From Luteimonas sp. JM171 (GTDB taxonomy: Bacteria > Pseudomonadota > Gammaproteobacteria > Xanthomonadales > Xanthomonadaceae), in contig NZ_CP017074.1 of NCBI RefSeq assembly GCF_001717465.1, positions 615,162 to 679,161 of the forward strand: a stretch of DNA of 64,000 bases, in the 5' to 3' direction. Both the position numbers and the translations under genes were made by a program. The notes beneath the pieces are model-generated. The model was not told the origin of the DNA. It ran no database searches and saw only the letters and a program-made list of their open reading frames with translations. This document shows positions 41,625 to 51,407 of this stretch, in pieces. Position 1 is the stretch's first letter; the number at the start of each line of letters is the position of its first letter.

Positions 41625-41798
41625 CTAACGCCGGGGAGGAAGGCTTGTCCGGTTACCGCCCGACTTCGCATGCGGGACCTTCGAAGGCAGTCCCCCGGGC
41701 CCCTTGGCGCCTCTGCCGCTTTTACTCGCTCTGCCCATGTCGCCGTAATTTCCTACTCCGTTGCTGCCAGTGGTGCTTCTGGTGTTGCTCTTTCCCAT
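41625..41798 (-). CDS. 57-aa Gly/Ser-rich basic small protein
   Basis: Small open frame starting MGKSNTRSTTGSNGVGNYGD and ending SGGNRTSLPPRR. It is rich in Gly, Ser, Arg and Lys and probably disordered, and is too short for usual gene calls. An AGAGGA ribosome site lies 8 bases before the ATG and a strong hairpin follows the stop, which argues for a real gene. It is divergent from the 391-aa gene at 41928. Similar short basic Gly/Ser-rich proteins are seen near defence genes in other genomes; that is an impression, not a search result. A plus-strand frame at 41544–41921 covers the same bases and is less convincing. Confidence 0.5.
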   Translation of the reverse strand: MGKSNTRSTTGSNGVGNYGDMGRASKSGRGAKGPGGLPSKVPHAKSGGNRTSLPPRR

Positions 41799-41927
41799 GA
41801 TCTATTCCTCTCGTTCGAATTGATGTCCGGTACGGACAGACACAGCATCGTGGACCGTGAGCGGTGTTTAAGACCAGATTTTTCACAGCGGACATTGACA
41901 CGCTGCGCGCCCAGTCAATAAGCCACA

Positions 41928-43103
41928 ATGACCCAGCCCACTTCATACGCCCCGCCCTCAGCACTTTTGTTGGAACTACTGGCTGAAGCCGGGCTCGCGA
42001 TCCGCGGGCGCACCGCCGCATCTGCATTCCAGGACTCGACGAAACTGAGCCACATGACCTTTCGTCGGCACGGCGCAATGGCTTTCGTTAAGCACGCAGA
42101 TGCAATCCAGGCCTACCAGCGTAAGGAGTGGCTCCCCGAGCAGATGCGCGCGTGGGGCGCATCCGAGACCAAAATCGCCGAGACTCTCTCTACCCTCCAC
42201 ATCTCAGGCGCCGCCGCCTTCACAGTCTTCGGGATGGGATTTCGAACGCCAGACGTATCGGACCAGCTCGTCGAGACCGCTGCGCGTCTCGACCAAGCCG
42301 ATGCAAGGGTGTTGAGGTTGTTCGGCACTGGCGACATTGCGGGATGCCTAGCCGAATTAGGCCCTGGCTCACTATTGGGACCTGAGTACTGCCAGCCGTT
42401 GGATGTAGCCGGGATCGGCCCACTCTCTGGGCCTCTCCCAGCGGACGGTGAAGGTCTGGTTGACTGGGTGCGCGTACGACGAGCGCACATGGCGCTTTCT
42501 TTGCTTGCCGCAATCGACCACGAAATGAGCTTGTGGCGCGAGCGGCAGGTTGGCGACGACGAGTGGAAAGGGGTGCCACGTTTTGCGGCGCTGCTCCTTG
42601 ATCCCAGCAGCCGCACCCTGCAACGCCAGCGGCCGGACGATCCGATCGCACGCCTGGTCGACCTCGTCGGGGCACAGGCAGCTTACTTTGAGAGCGGACG
42701 CTGGCCAGAAGGGCCACCCTCACTTGGTGAGATGGGCCGGCGGGTGGATAGCTCTGCTACTGTCGACATCGTGGGCGAGGTTTTCATCAAGAAGCTTCGA
42801 AACAGCAACTTACGGATGACGGGTCGCAACTTCAGGACGCTAGTCGTTTCGCAGTTCAAAGGCGGCAGCAAGCCGGTCCCTTTCGATCCATTGGCCATGG
42901 CGAGCATGCTTTCCCCCTATCTTTTCACCGCTCATCTCTTGACCAAGCTAATCCCGAGCGATCCACGTGGTCGTCGTCTTAACCGTGCCGGATGGCGTTC
43001 GGCTTATCTGGCTTGGTGGCGCCGGCATGCGCTTGCGCTCGACCGCCCAACCGAACGCTTGAACGATACGGTTCCTCTGTGGCTGACCGGGCCCGTTGGC
43101 TGA
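41928..43103 (+). CDS. Unknown 391-aa protein
   Basis: 391-aa soluble, Arg-rich protein with a DEMSLWRERQVG-like helical middle and a C-terminal segment FDPLAMASMLSPYLFTAHLL. It has no known domain that I recognise, no signal peptide and no clear membrane span. It begins MTQPTSYAPPSALLLELLAE. It lies between the small Gly/Ser-rich protein and the DUF3800 gene. The three could be parts of one locus, but strands differ (minus, plus, minus). Confidence 0.65.
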   Translation: MTQPTSYAPPSALLLELLAEAGLAIRGRTAASAFQDSTKLSHMTFRRHGAMAFVKHADAIQAYQRKEWLPEQMRAWGASETKIAETLSTLHISGAAAFTVFGMGFRTPDVSDQLVETAARLDQADARVLRLFGTGDIAGCLAELGPGSLLGPEYCQPLDVAGIGPLSGPLPADGEGLVDWVRVRRAHMALSLLAAIDHEMSLWRERQVGDDEWKGVPRFAALLLDPSSRTLQRQRPDDPIARLVDLVGAQAAYFESGRWPEGPPSLGEMGRRVDSSATVDIVGEVFIKKLRNSNLRMTGRNFRTLVVSQFKGGSKPVPFDPLAMASMLSPYLFTAHLLTKLIPSDPRGRRLNRAGWRSAYLAWWRRHALALDRPTERLNDTVPLWLTGPVG

Positions 43104-43157
43104 CGAGCCTCTGGTGCTTTGCGATCAGATGTCAAATCAACGAGCGAAGCTCCTGAC

Positions 43158-44300
43158 TTAGGGGATCGTCTCCACACCCTTCGCCATGCCGCTGATCCGA
43201 CGCTCCTCTTGCATCGCCATCATCGCCTGACCCCGTTCCACCTCTTCAGCGGTAAAAGTCCGTTCCTGCAGTGACTTGAAGAAGGGTTCCCAGCGCTCCT
43301 CAATCTTCCTCAAGGAGAGCTCGTCGTACTGGCCACGCCGCATCAGCCTGCGCATGAGAGCGCTGATCGCGGGGTCATGCGCGCAATCCTTGATGCGCTT
43401 GAACATCCACAGAATGAGATCAACGAGTTCCAAGCCTGCCGAGCTTCCGCTCGATTTAAAGGTCGGTCCTTGCGTTGGCATGCCCCTCAGGTCAAGTTCC
43501 GGCAAGCCTGGCCCGAGCGGAAAAACCTGCCCAGTGGCCTTTGCGTAGAAGTCAGCAAGCTCGGACTGAGCGCCGTTGAACTGCTGCTGCTGATCCACAC
43601 AAAGACATTGCAGATTTGTCCTCGCAGATTTCAATCTGCTCACAACCCCGAAGAGCACGAACTGGAACCCGATGAGATTGGGCGATATCGCCAGCTGCAT
43701 GTCTTTTCGGTTGGCGTTGTACTCGATCTCTGATGTGTTGGCGATCGCCCAGTTCAACGTGTCAATGATGAGCTCTCGTGATCGTTGATCGGGCAGTCTC
43801 CCCACTCGACCGAGCAGAGCGGTGCAGACCTCACGAAGCTGACTCTCAGATTTCGCTCCCTGCTTCTCTGTGCGTGCAGCCCAAGCCAGTTGTGTGAGAT
43901 CGTCATCGAACAGATGGGCAACCTTGAGGAGCATCACGTATCGAAGTGGGGTCCAGTAGGTCGTCCAACCTACTGCGGGGTTCAGCCCCTGGTCGAACAC
44001 TTGATCGAAGAACTGGATGACAGCGTAGTCAGCCTTGACCAGCCTGTAGAGGCTGAATCTTATGTCGTACCTGTCCACCAGCCCCAGTAAGGTGGGCGCG
44101 GTCGACGAGATTGGGCCGATCCCGAGGTCATTGGCGTGGAGACGCTCCACGCCCAAGCGCTGACGAAGCACTCGCATGTACGGTTCGGCAAGGACATCCA
44201 GATTCACTTTGCTCGATAGCATTCCGTAGAAGAGATCCGGCTGCGTTCGATCGAACAGGTTGAGGCCGGTGTGGCCACTTTCGTCCACGTAGAAGAACAT
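43158..44300 (-). CDS. DUF3800 family protein
   Basis: 380-aa protein beginning MFFYVDESGHTGLNLFDRT; the DESGHTG motif at the N-terminus is the mark of DUF3800, a predicted RNase H-like fold. An acidic residue cluster later (VDLILWMFKRIKDCAHDP) could complete the site. Such proteins occur with defence and mobile genes, but function is unproven. The start at 44300 is the only ATG in frame with this motif. Confidence 0.85.
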   Translation of the reverse strand: MFFYVDESGHTGLNLFDRTQPDLFYGMLSSKVNLDVLAEPYMRVLRQRLGVERLHANDLGIGPISSTAPTLLGLVDRYDIRFSLYRLVKADYAVIQFFDQVFDQGLNPAVGWTTYWTPLRYVMLLKVAHLFDDDLTQLAWAARTEKQGAKSESQLREVCTALLGRVGRLPDQRSRELIIDTLNWAIANTSEIEYNANRKDMQLAISPNLIGFQFVLFGVVSRLKSARTNLQCLCVDQQQQFNGAQSELADFYAKATGQVFPLGPGLPELDLRGMPTQGPTFKSSGSSAGLELVDLILWMFKRIKDCAHDPAISALMRRLMRRGQYDELSLRKIEERWEPFFKSLQERTFTAEEVERGQAMMAMQEERRISGMAKGVETIP

Positions 44301-44434
44301 CTGCCTGCTCTTGAGCGACTTGGGTGCTCACTCTATCGTCAGCCCGAGGCAGCAAACCAGCCATCCGACGCCGCGCTGCGAAGGTTCAAAGAGATGCCAC
44401 AGTTGAGTGCGAGGACTCGATTACCGTTTCCAAA

Positions 44435-44459
44435 TGCTGGTTCCGGCCAGAAGCGGCCA
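44435..44459 (-). repeat. CCGCTTC-type intergenic motif, copy 2
   Basis: On the minus strand it begins TGGCCGCTTCTGGCCG, matching 13 of 16 bases of TGTCCGCTTCGGGTCG at 41474. It lies in the gap between the DUF3800 gene and the GHKL gene (44301–44701), in which I see no other gene. Confidence 0.4.
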
Positions 44460-44570
44460 TTGCTTACTAAGACTTAGCTGGCTGCGTACCAAGGGTTGTC
44501 GGCGTAGACACAAAAATTGGCGCTGCTTACGGCTTGGGCTAGGGTGGTAGTCATGGCTGAGCTCTGCGAC

Positions 44571-44590
44571 GCGGCGGCGGCGGCGGCGGC
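44571..44590. repeat. Short CGG trinucleotide run
   Basis: Six to seven tandem CGG units in the gap upstream of the GHKL gene. Possibly a slippage-prone site; no coding role seen. Confidence 0.5.
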
Positions 44591-44701
44591 TTCAGCCTGG
44601 CGTCGCGGTAGTTGAGATGAGCAGCACCTAGCTTGGCGGACTCGCTCTCAGTCGGCATAGTCATGCATGCGATCACGCCAATAGATTGGACAGGTACCGC
44701 C

Positions 44702-46642
44702 ATGGTCGGAGGACCACCCATCAACCAAGCCCTTTTCGAAGAGGATTACGTCATACGGACGCTCGGACGAATCGGTTACGACCCCGACGTGGCTCTGACA
44801 GAACTGATCGCGAATGCGTGGGATGCAGGCGCCAGCCGGGTCGATGTGATCATTCCACCGGAATCGGGGGGGCTTCTGTCGGTCGAGGACGACGGCCACG
44901 GCATGACCGAAGAACAGTTTCGCCGTCGCTGGATGACGCTGGGCTACAACCGACAGAAAACCCAGGGTGAGAACGTCCAGTTTCCTCCCGAGCGTGCCGA
45001 CTGGGTCCGAAAGGCTTTCGGACGGAATGGCGTCGGACGGCACGGCTTACTGTGTTTTTCGGATCAGTACACGGTCGATACCTGGGTCGGCGGTGGCCTG
45101 TCAAAGTTCGTCATTGGCACACGCAATGATGCGTCGCCTTTCTATATCAAGAGTCATGAACCAGGCAAGCGGAACGGGCATGGCACGCGATTGGTTGTCC
45201 GGGCCGACCGGCACCGTCCTGACGCGGACCGTGTCCGCACCGTCCTGGCCGGTCGCTTCCTCCACGACCCGCAGTTCGTGGTGTCGGTCAATGGCGCCTC
45301 CGTCCCGTTGTCGGAGCACGAAGGGCTTCTGGAGGAACGCACAATCGAGGTGGATCCAGGATCGATCGTCACGGCCTACGTCGTCGACACCACTCGCACG
45401 GCCAAGTCCACTCGCTATCAGGGCGTGGCGCTGTGGGTCAGCAATCGGCTTGTTGGCCTGCCGAGCTGGACGATCGGATCGACTGCGATCTTGGACGGTC
45501 GCATCCGGTTTGCCAAGCGCTATGCGATTGTCTTTCAGTGCGGCGGTGAGTGGGTGTCGGAAGTCGAACCGGACTGGTCGAAGTTCAAGACGACCGAGCG
45601 TACGGAGCGCCTCTTCGCCTCCGTAAACGCGTACGCGCAGGAAATGGTGGAGAAGCTGTCCGCCACCCTGATAGAGGAGAGTTCCGAGGACGCGCTTTAC
45701 AAGAACCGTGAAGAATTTCGCAACCTGTCGCCACGTTCGATGCTTGAGGTTGCCCAGTTTACAAAGACGGTCGTGCATGACCAGCCCGGCATGCCACCCG
45801 AAACCCTGCAAAGGGTCGTAAAAGCGATCATCCAGATCCAGAATGCGAAGAGCGGCGTAAGCTTTCTCGATAAGCTCATGGCCCTTGATGAGCAGGACAT
45901 TGAAGGGCTGGACCGACTACTCGAACAGTGGACGGTCGAGGACGCTCTCACTGTGCTCGACGAAATCGACGGCCGCCTATCGATCGTGGCGGCAATGGAA
46001 AAGCTGAGCGGTGATCCAGACGCAGACGAATTACATACGCTGCATCCGCTGGTGACGCAGGCGCGGTGGTTGTTCGGCCCGGAATTCGATAGCTCCGAGT
46101 ACGCATCCAACAACACGCTGAAAACGGTTGCCACTTCGCTTTTTAAAGCACGAAAGGGCGACCAGACGTTTGCCAATGCAGCGAAGCGACCGGACATCGT
46201 AGTGCTGTCAGACGCGACGCTCTCGGTGGTGGGGACGGAAGGATACGACAGCACCTATTTGACTACGATGCGCAACGTCCTTTTAATCGAACTGAAGAAA
46301 GGCCGATCGACCATCGGTCGGCAGGAGATGTTCCAGGCGGCCGGGTACATCGACGAGCTCGTACTTGGCGGCGGCATTGAAGGCACGCCGTACTTTCACG
46401 CATTCGTCGTGGGGCACTCGATCGCTGGCAACACTTCAACCGAAGACACGAAGATTTATAACGGTGTCGAGCGGGGCCGCGTTAAGGTGACAACGTACAA
46501 CCAGCTTGCGCTGACGGCCAATCGCCGTCTGCACGGCCTCAAGGCGAGGATCCCGTCGCGTTACGAAGAGGTGTCAGGCTACGACTTGGTGCAGAAAGTG
46601 ATGGAAATCCCGAGCCAAGCGCCACTTGTAAACGGAGCATAG
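44702..46642 (+). CDS. GHKL (Hsp90/MORC-like) ATPase fused to PD-(D/E)XK-like nuclease
   Basis: 646-aa protein. The N-terminal Bergerat ATP site is clear: N-box ALTELIANAWDAGA, G1 VEDDGHGMTE, G2 FGRNGVGRHGLL. A middle S5-like/helical region follows. In the C-terminal third, RPDIVVLSD, then LLIELKKGRS, then QEMFQAAGYIDEL form the D, ExK and Q pattern of a PD-(D/E)XK nuclease. This combination recalls the MORC/MutL-like ATPases linked to restriction systems. The start is uncertain: 44702 has an ACAGG site; 44663 and TTG 44633 are possible. It is flanked by related intergenic motifs. Confidence 0.78.
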   Translation: MVGGPPINQALFEEDYVIRTLGRIGYDPDVALTELIANAWDAGASRVDVIIPPESGGLLSVEDDGHGMTEEQFRRRWMTLGYNRQKTQGENVQFPPERADWVRKAFGRNGVGRHGLLCFSDQYTVDTWVGGGLSKFVIGTRNDASPFYIKSHEPGKRNGHGTRLVVRADRHRPDADRVRTVLAGRFLHDPQFVVSVNGASVPLSEHEGLLEERTIEVDPGSIVTAYVVDTTRTAKSTRYQGVALWVSNRLVGLPSWTIGSTAILDGRIRFAKRYAIVFQCGGEWVSEVEPDWSKFKTTERTERLFASVNAYAQEMVEKLSATLIEESSEDALYKNREEFRNLSPRSMLEVAQFTKTVVHDQPGMPPETLQRVVKAIIQIQNAKSGVSFLDKLMALDEQDIEGLDRLLEQWTVEDALTVLDEIDGRLSIVAAMEKLSGDPDADELHTLHPLVTQARWLFGPEFDSSEYASNNTLKTVATSLFKARKGDQTFANAAKRPDIVVLSDATLSVVGTEGYDSTYLTTMRNVLLIELKKGRSTIGRQEMFQAAGYIDELVLGGGIEGTPYFHAFVVGHSIAGNTSTEDTKIYNGVERGRVKVTTYNQLALTANRRLHGLKARIPSRYEEVSGYDLVQKVMEIPSQAPLVNGA

Positions 46643-46720
46643 CGCCGGCCCGCGACGCTTCTTTAGGTGTTCCGGCTCCTAGCCAATTGCAGAATCATTT
46701 AGCGCTCCCGGGCGAACTCA

Positions 46721-46740
46721 GAGCCGCTTCTGGCTGATAG
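46721..46740 (+). repeat. CCGCTTC-type intergenic motif, copy 3
   Basis: GAGCCGCTTCTGGCTGATAG, 79 bases after the GHKL gene, shares CCGCTTC-TGG with copies at 41474 and 44435. The rest of the gap 46643–46854 shows no gene. Confidence 0.35.
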
Positions 46741-46854
46741 CGAGCGCTGGCACTGGGGTAGGTTTAGCGATCAGGGAGCGTTATCAGGGGTAGAGGACAT
46801 GCTTGTAGGTAACGCCAATGGTTTGCCGAACCCGGCGGGATGGTGGATCCACCC

Positions 46855-47349
46855 CTAGTCAGCACCACCGGAAGGTGGTTGCAGCCACGGGCTCCGCATC
46901 TCTGCGAGGAATCGGCGGCTTGGATACATGATCGACGCCGGCAGGCTTGTCCCGGATAGCCCCGGCAGGACCTGCACCAGTCGCCCTTCCGCTAGGTGCT
47001 CTTCGACCAGGATGCCGGGTACCTGCGCGAGTCCCATGCCGGCGAGAGCGCAGTCGACCAGAGTGCCGGCGTCGTTGACGCGAATGGCACCGGCGAGACG
47101 GACTGCACGATCGCCGTCATCGTCGGCGATCGACCAGTCCATGGGGCGGTGCCCCCTGCCGAAGAAATAGTTGATTGCCTCGTGGTCCGCGAGGTCCGCG
47201 AGACTGGTGGGCGTCCCCCCGGCTGCCAGATAACCCGGTGACGCGCAGATGACCATTGTGAGCCGAACGAGCGTCCTGGCGATCATGCTGTTTTCCGCAA
47301 GCTTGCCGATGCGCAGAACGCAATCCAGCGCGTCCGCTACTAGGTCAAT
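46855..47349 (-). pseudogene. LysR-type regulator, 3' part, interrupted by IS21-family element
   Basis: Reads DLVADALDCVLRIGKLAENS through a LysR substrate-binding domain to LQPPSGGAD. It continues exactly from the fragment at 49305–49382 (…LVLGVSDQPID) once the IS between them is removed, giving SDQPID-LVADALDCV. The helix-turn-helix part is missing because the 5' end is cut by the IS3-family element. Confidence 0.85.
47344..47349. repeat. Target-site duplication, left (GTCAAT)
   Basis: GTCAAT directly precedes the IS21-family left end; an identical copy follows the right end at 49299–49304. The duplication lies in the LysR gene and shows a single simple insertion. Confidence 0.85.
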
Positions 47350-47438
47350 TGTCACCGCCGACGTAAAACTGACCCACCCGCGCCGATGTAAAACTGACCC
47401 ACCCGGGCGAGGATGGCGGTCTTTTGGAGGCCGCCTGG

Positions 47439-49225
<1,787 letters not shown>

Positions 49226-49298
49226 ACGGGCCTGGGTGGGTCAGATTTCAATCGGCGATAACGGGCCAAAGTGGGTCAGAATTCAATCGGCGTTGACA

Positions 49299-49304
49299 GT
49301 CAAT
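49299..49304. repeat. Target-site duplication, right (GTCAAT)
   Basis: Identical to the left copy at 47344–47349. Confidence 0.85.
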
Positions 49305-49382
49305 GGGCTGGTCGCTCACACCCAGCACTAGGTCGACATCCGGATAGGCGCGGCGGAAGCCCGGCAATGCCGGAACAAGGAG
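49305..49382 (-). pseudogene. LysR-type regulator, middle fragment between two ISs
   Basis: Reads LLVPALPGFRRAYPDVDLVL then GVSDQPI, the start of a LysR effector-binding domain. It joins the fragment at 46855–47349. The upstream part is cut off at 49383 by the IS3-family element. Confidence 0.85.
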
Positions 49383-49445
49383 TGAATCGCCCCGTGTTTC
49401 GTAGACACCTTGCAGCCATAATCCACGGCAGCAGCAGGAGTGTCC

Positions 49446-49721
49446 ATGAGCAAGCGATACACGGAAGAGTTCAAAGTTGAGGCGGTCAAGCAGGTCACGG
49501 ATCGTGGCCACTCGGTAGCGGACGTCGCCGCCCGGCTGGGCGTATCGATCCACAGCCTGTACACGTGGCGGAAGCAGTACGGTATGTCGCCGCCGGCGCG
49601 GGCAGCAGCGGCTGACCAGGCGGAAGAGATGCGTCGGCTCAAGTCGGAGCTTCGTCGGGTGACGGAGGAGCGCGACATTCTAAAAAAAGCCGCGGCGTAC
49701 TTTGCAAAGCAGTCCGGGTGA
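49446..49721 (+). CDS. IS3-family transposase OrfA
   Basis: 91-aa protein with an N-terminal helix-turn-helix (YTEEFKVEAVKQV, then SVADVAARLGVSIHSLYTWR) and a C-terminal leucine-zipper-like coil (EEMRRLKSELRRVTEERDIL). AGGAG lies 6 bases upstream of the ATG. An A7G run (49682–49689) near the end is a typical -1 slip site giving OrfAB. Confidence 0.93.
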   Translation: MSKRYTEEFKVEAVKQVTDRGHSVADVAARLGVSIHSLYTWRKQYGMSPPARAAAADQAEEMRRLKSELRRVTEERDILKKAAAYFAKQSG

Positions 49722-50578
49722 AGTACGCCTTCATGCGCAACCATGAGCAGGAGTTCCGGGTGCGCAGCATGTGCCGCGTGCTGGGCGCGCACCCCAGCGG
49801 CTACTACGCATGGCGTCGTGAGCCATTGTCGGCACGGGCCAGGGACGATCGTCGCGTGCTGGGCCTGATCAAGCAGTCGTGGCTGGAGAGTGGCAGCGTG
49901 TACGGCTACCGCAAGGTCACGCGGGACCTGCGCGATCTCGGCGAGCGCTGCGGCAAGCACCGGGTTGCGCGGCTGATGCGTGGCGAAGGCTTGCGAGCAC
50001 AGGTCGGCTATCGCCGTCGTCCTGGCATGCGCGGGGGCAAGCCAGCCGTCGTCGCCGACAACCATCTGGCGCGGCAGTTCGATCCGGATGCGGCGAACCG
50101 CGCCTGGGTCACCGACATCACCTACATCCGCACGCACGAAGGCTGGCTGTACTTGGCAGCGGTGATGGACCTGTTCTCGCGCAAGATCGTCGGTTGGGCC
50201 ATGGGGCCAACCATGCACACCGACCTCGTATTGCAGGCGTTGATGATGGCCGTGTGGCGGCGCAAGCCGCCGGCTGGGTTGCTGGTGCATTCGGACCAGG
50301 GAACGCAGTACACCGGGCACGACTGGCAGGACTTCCTGAAGGCGCACGGCCTGGTCAGCAGCATGAGCCGGCGCGGCAACTGTCACGACAACGCCGTCGC
50401 CGAGAGCTTCTTCCAGCTCCTCAAGCGCGAGCGCATCAGGCGCCGGATCTACACGACTCGCGACGACGCCAGGTCCGATGTCTTCAACTACATCGAGATG
50501 TTCTACAACACCCGCCGGCAGCACAGCCACAACGATGGGCTGCCTCCGGTAGAGTTCGAAAAGCGACAATCAATTTGA
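49718..50578 (+). CDS. IS3-family transposase OrfB (DDE integrase core)
   Basis: 286-aa rve-type integrase core. The catalytic triad is visible: D in NRAWVTDITYIRT, D in LLVHSDQGTQYT, and E in NCHDNAVAESFFQLLK. The HTH_21 region SVYGYRKVTRDLRDLG and the tail NTRRQHSHNDGLPPVEF are typical. It lies in the -1 frame relative to orfA; a GTG overlaps the orfA stop. Probably made as an OrfAB fusion via the A7G site. Confidence 0.93.
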   Translation: MKYAFMRNHEQEFRVRSMCRVLGAHPSGYYAWRREPLSARARDDRRVLGLIKQSWLESGSVYGYRKVTRDLRDLGERCGKHRVARLMRGEGLRAQVGYRRRPGMRGGKPAVVADNHLARQFDPDAANRAWVTDITYIRTHEGWLYLAAVMDLFSRKIVGWAMGPTMHTDLVLQALMMAVWRRKPPAGLLVHSDQGTQYTGHDWQDFLKAHGLVSSMSRRGNCHDNAVAESFFQLLKRERIRRRIYTTRDDARSDVFNYIEMFYNTRRQHSHNDGLPPVEFEKRQSI

Positions 50579-50613
50579 GGCTTCGGGGTGTCTACAGAAG
50601 CCGGGGCGATTCA

Positions 50614-50905
50614 GCTGCATTAAAGCGCTCTTGCGCATTTGAAGAGTTGAAATTTCCGTTGGGCCAGCCACCGCTGCCGCCAGGAGGGTTGACCTGAATA
50701 ACCGAAACGTTGTTCCCCGCACCACCGCCACAGATCCGCGAGCCTGTAGTCTTCTCACACCTTCCATCAGGATCAGTGAACTTGTACGGATTGTTCGCCG
50801 CGTATCGATAGCGATTGAATCCAGCAATTGGCCGGTCGTACGCTGTCACCGGATCCACCGACAGGAATATCGGGATCATCGGATCGTAATAGCGCTGGTC
50901 CACGA
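50614..50905 (-). pseudogene. Displaced Rhs C-terminal tip (fragment)
   Basis: Reads QRYYDPMIPIFLSVDPVTAY, FNRYRYAANNPYKFTDPDGR, the Rhs core end, followed by CEKTTGSRICGGGAGNNVSV, a different tip from the main Rhs gene. It is cut at the C-terminus by the IS3-family element (frame runs NAA then into IS sequence) and at the N-terminus near 50905 by an unrelated fragment. It looks like an orphan toxin tip left by earlier recombination at this Rhs locus. Confidence 0.8.
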
Positions 50906-51122
50906 CTGGGAAGTGCAGGCAGCTTATTTTGCGTACTGCAAGCGCTACGGCGACAAGGCGCTGGAGATGCTGCAACAGGAGTACGGCCAGAACATCCCGA
51001 CCCGCAACCCGCACTTCATCATGGGCACCATGAAGGCGCACCCGCAGACCTTCATCATCATCGGCATCCTGCGTTCTGGCATCGACCCAGCCGACCTTGA
51101 TCGCCAGGGCGGACTGTTCTAA
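50906..51122 (+). pseudogene. C-terminal fragment of an unknown protein
   Basis: Reads HDWEVQAAYFAYCKRYGDKA, LEMLQQEYGQNIPTRNPHFI and ends DRQGGLF. It looks like the end of a longer protein, because no start codon with a ribosome site is seen and the upstream side is Rhs DNA. I do not recognise the family. A hairpin follows its stop. Confidence 0.45.
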
Positions 51123-51126
51123 CAGC

Positions 51127-51150
51127 AAGGCCCGCAGCGATGCGGGCCTT
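51127..51150 (+). terminator. Strong hairpin between the fragment and the immunity gene
   Basis: 10-bp stem AAGGCCCGCA / TGCGGGCCTT with a 4-base loop, right after the fragment's stop; symmetric, so could also serve the minus-strand Rhs operon. No T-run. Confidence 0.55.
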
Positions 51151-51185
51151 GGTGCATTCGACGGTCGATCCCGTCCTACACGGGC

Positions 51186-51407
51186 TTAGTCTTCAGCATA
51201 GTATTTCAAGCCAGATTCATGCACGTCGACAGAGCTTCCATCCTCGAATTCAACAGTGTAAATCTCGCCCGGCGGGAACTGCTCGTAATACGAACCACGC
51301 CTGCTCTCTGGGGATGTGATCCCTACTATCCACGCTTTCAACCCTAGCCTCGACTCGGGCAGCCCAGCAATGGCGCACACAATATCGTCAAAATCAAACT
51401 TGCTCAT
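51186..51407 (-). CDS. Putative immunity protein of the Rhs toxin
   Basis: 73-aa acidic protein (MSKFDFDDIVCAIAGLPESR, then PGEIYTVEFEDGSSVDVHES). Its ATG overlaps the stop of the Rhs toxin gene by one base. A small acidic gene directly after an Rhs C-terminus is the usual place of a cognate immunity gene. No family recognised, so the role is inferred from position. Confidence 0.7.
   Translation of the reverse strand: MSKFDFDDIVCAIAGLPESRLGLKAWIVGITSPESRRGSYYEQFPPGEIYTVEFEDGSSVDVHESGLKYYAED

Larger units (their letters stand above)
49383..50613 (+). mobile_element. IS3-family insertion sequence, about 1231 bp
   Basis: Left end TGAATCGCCCCGTGTTTCGT; right end revcomp TGAATCGCCCCGGCTTCTGT, with GTAGACACC further in both, so imperfect inverted repeats with TG..CA tips. 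It contains orfA and orfB with a frameshift site between. The flanks (GAG left, GCT right) do not match as a 3-bp duplication. The element also joins two unrelated pseudogenes, so a rearrangement or deletion at this site is likely. Confidence 0.9.

Noticed and set aside
41544..41921. Plus-strand 125-aa frame in the Gabija–orphan gap
   Set aside because: No ribosome site, unusual composition, and it contains the perfect hairpin; the minus-strand 57-aa frame has a good ribosome site and explains the region better.
41474..46740. Integron gene-cassette array with attC sites
   Set aside because: The CCGCTTC motifs are few, lack the attC core sites, and no integron-type integrase is present.
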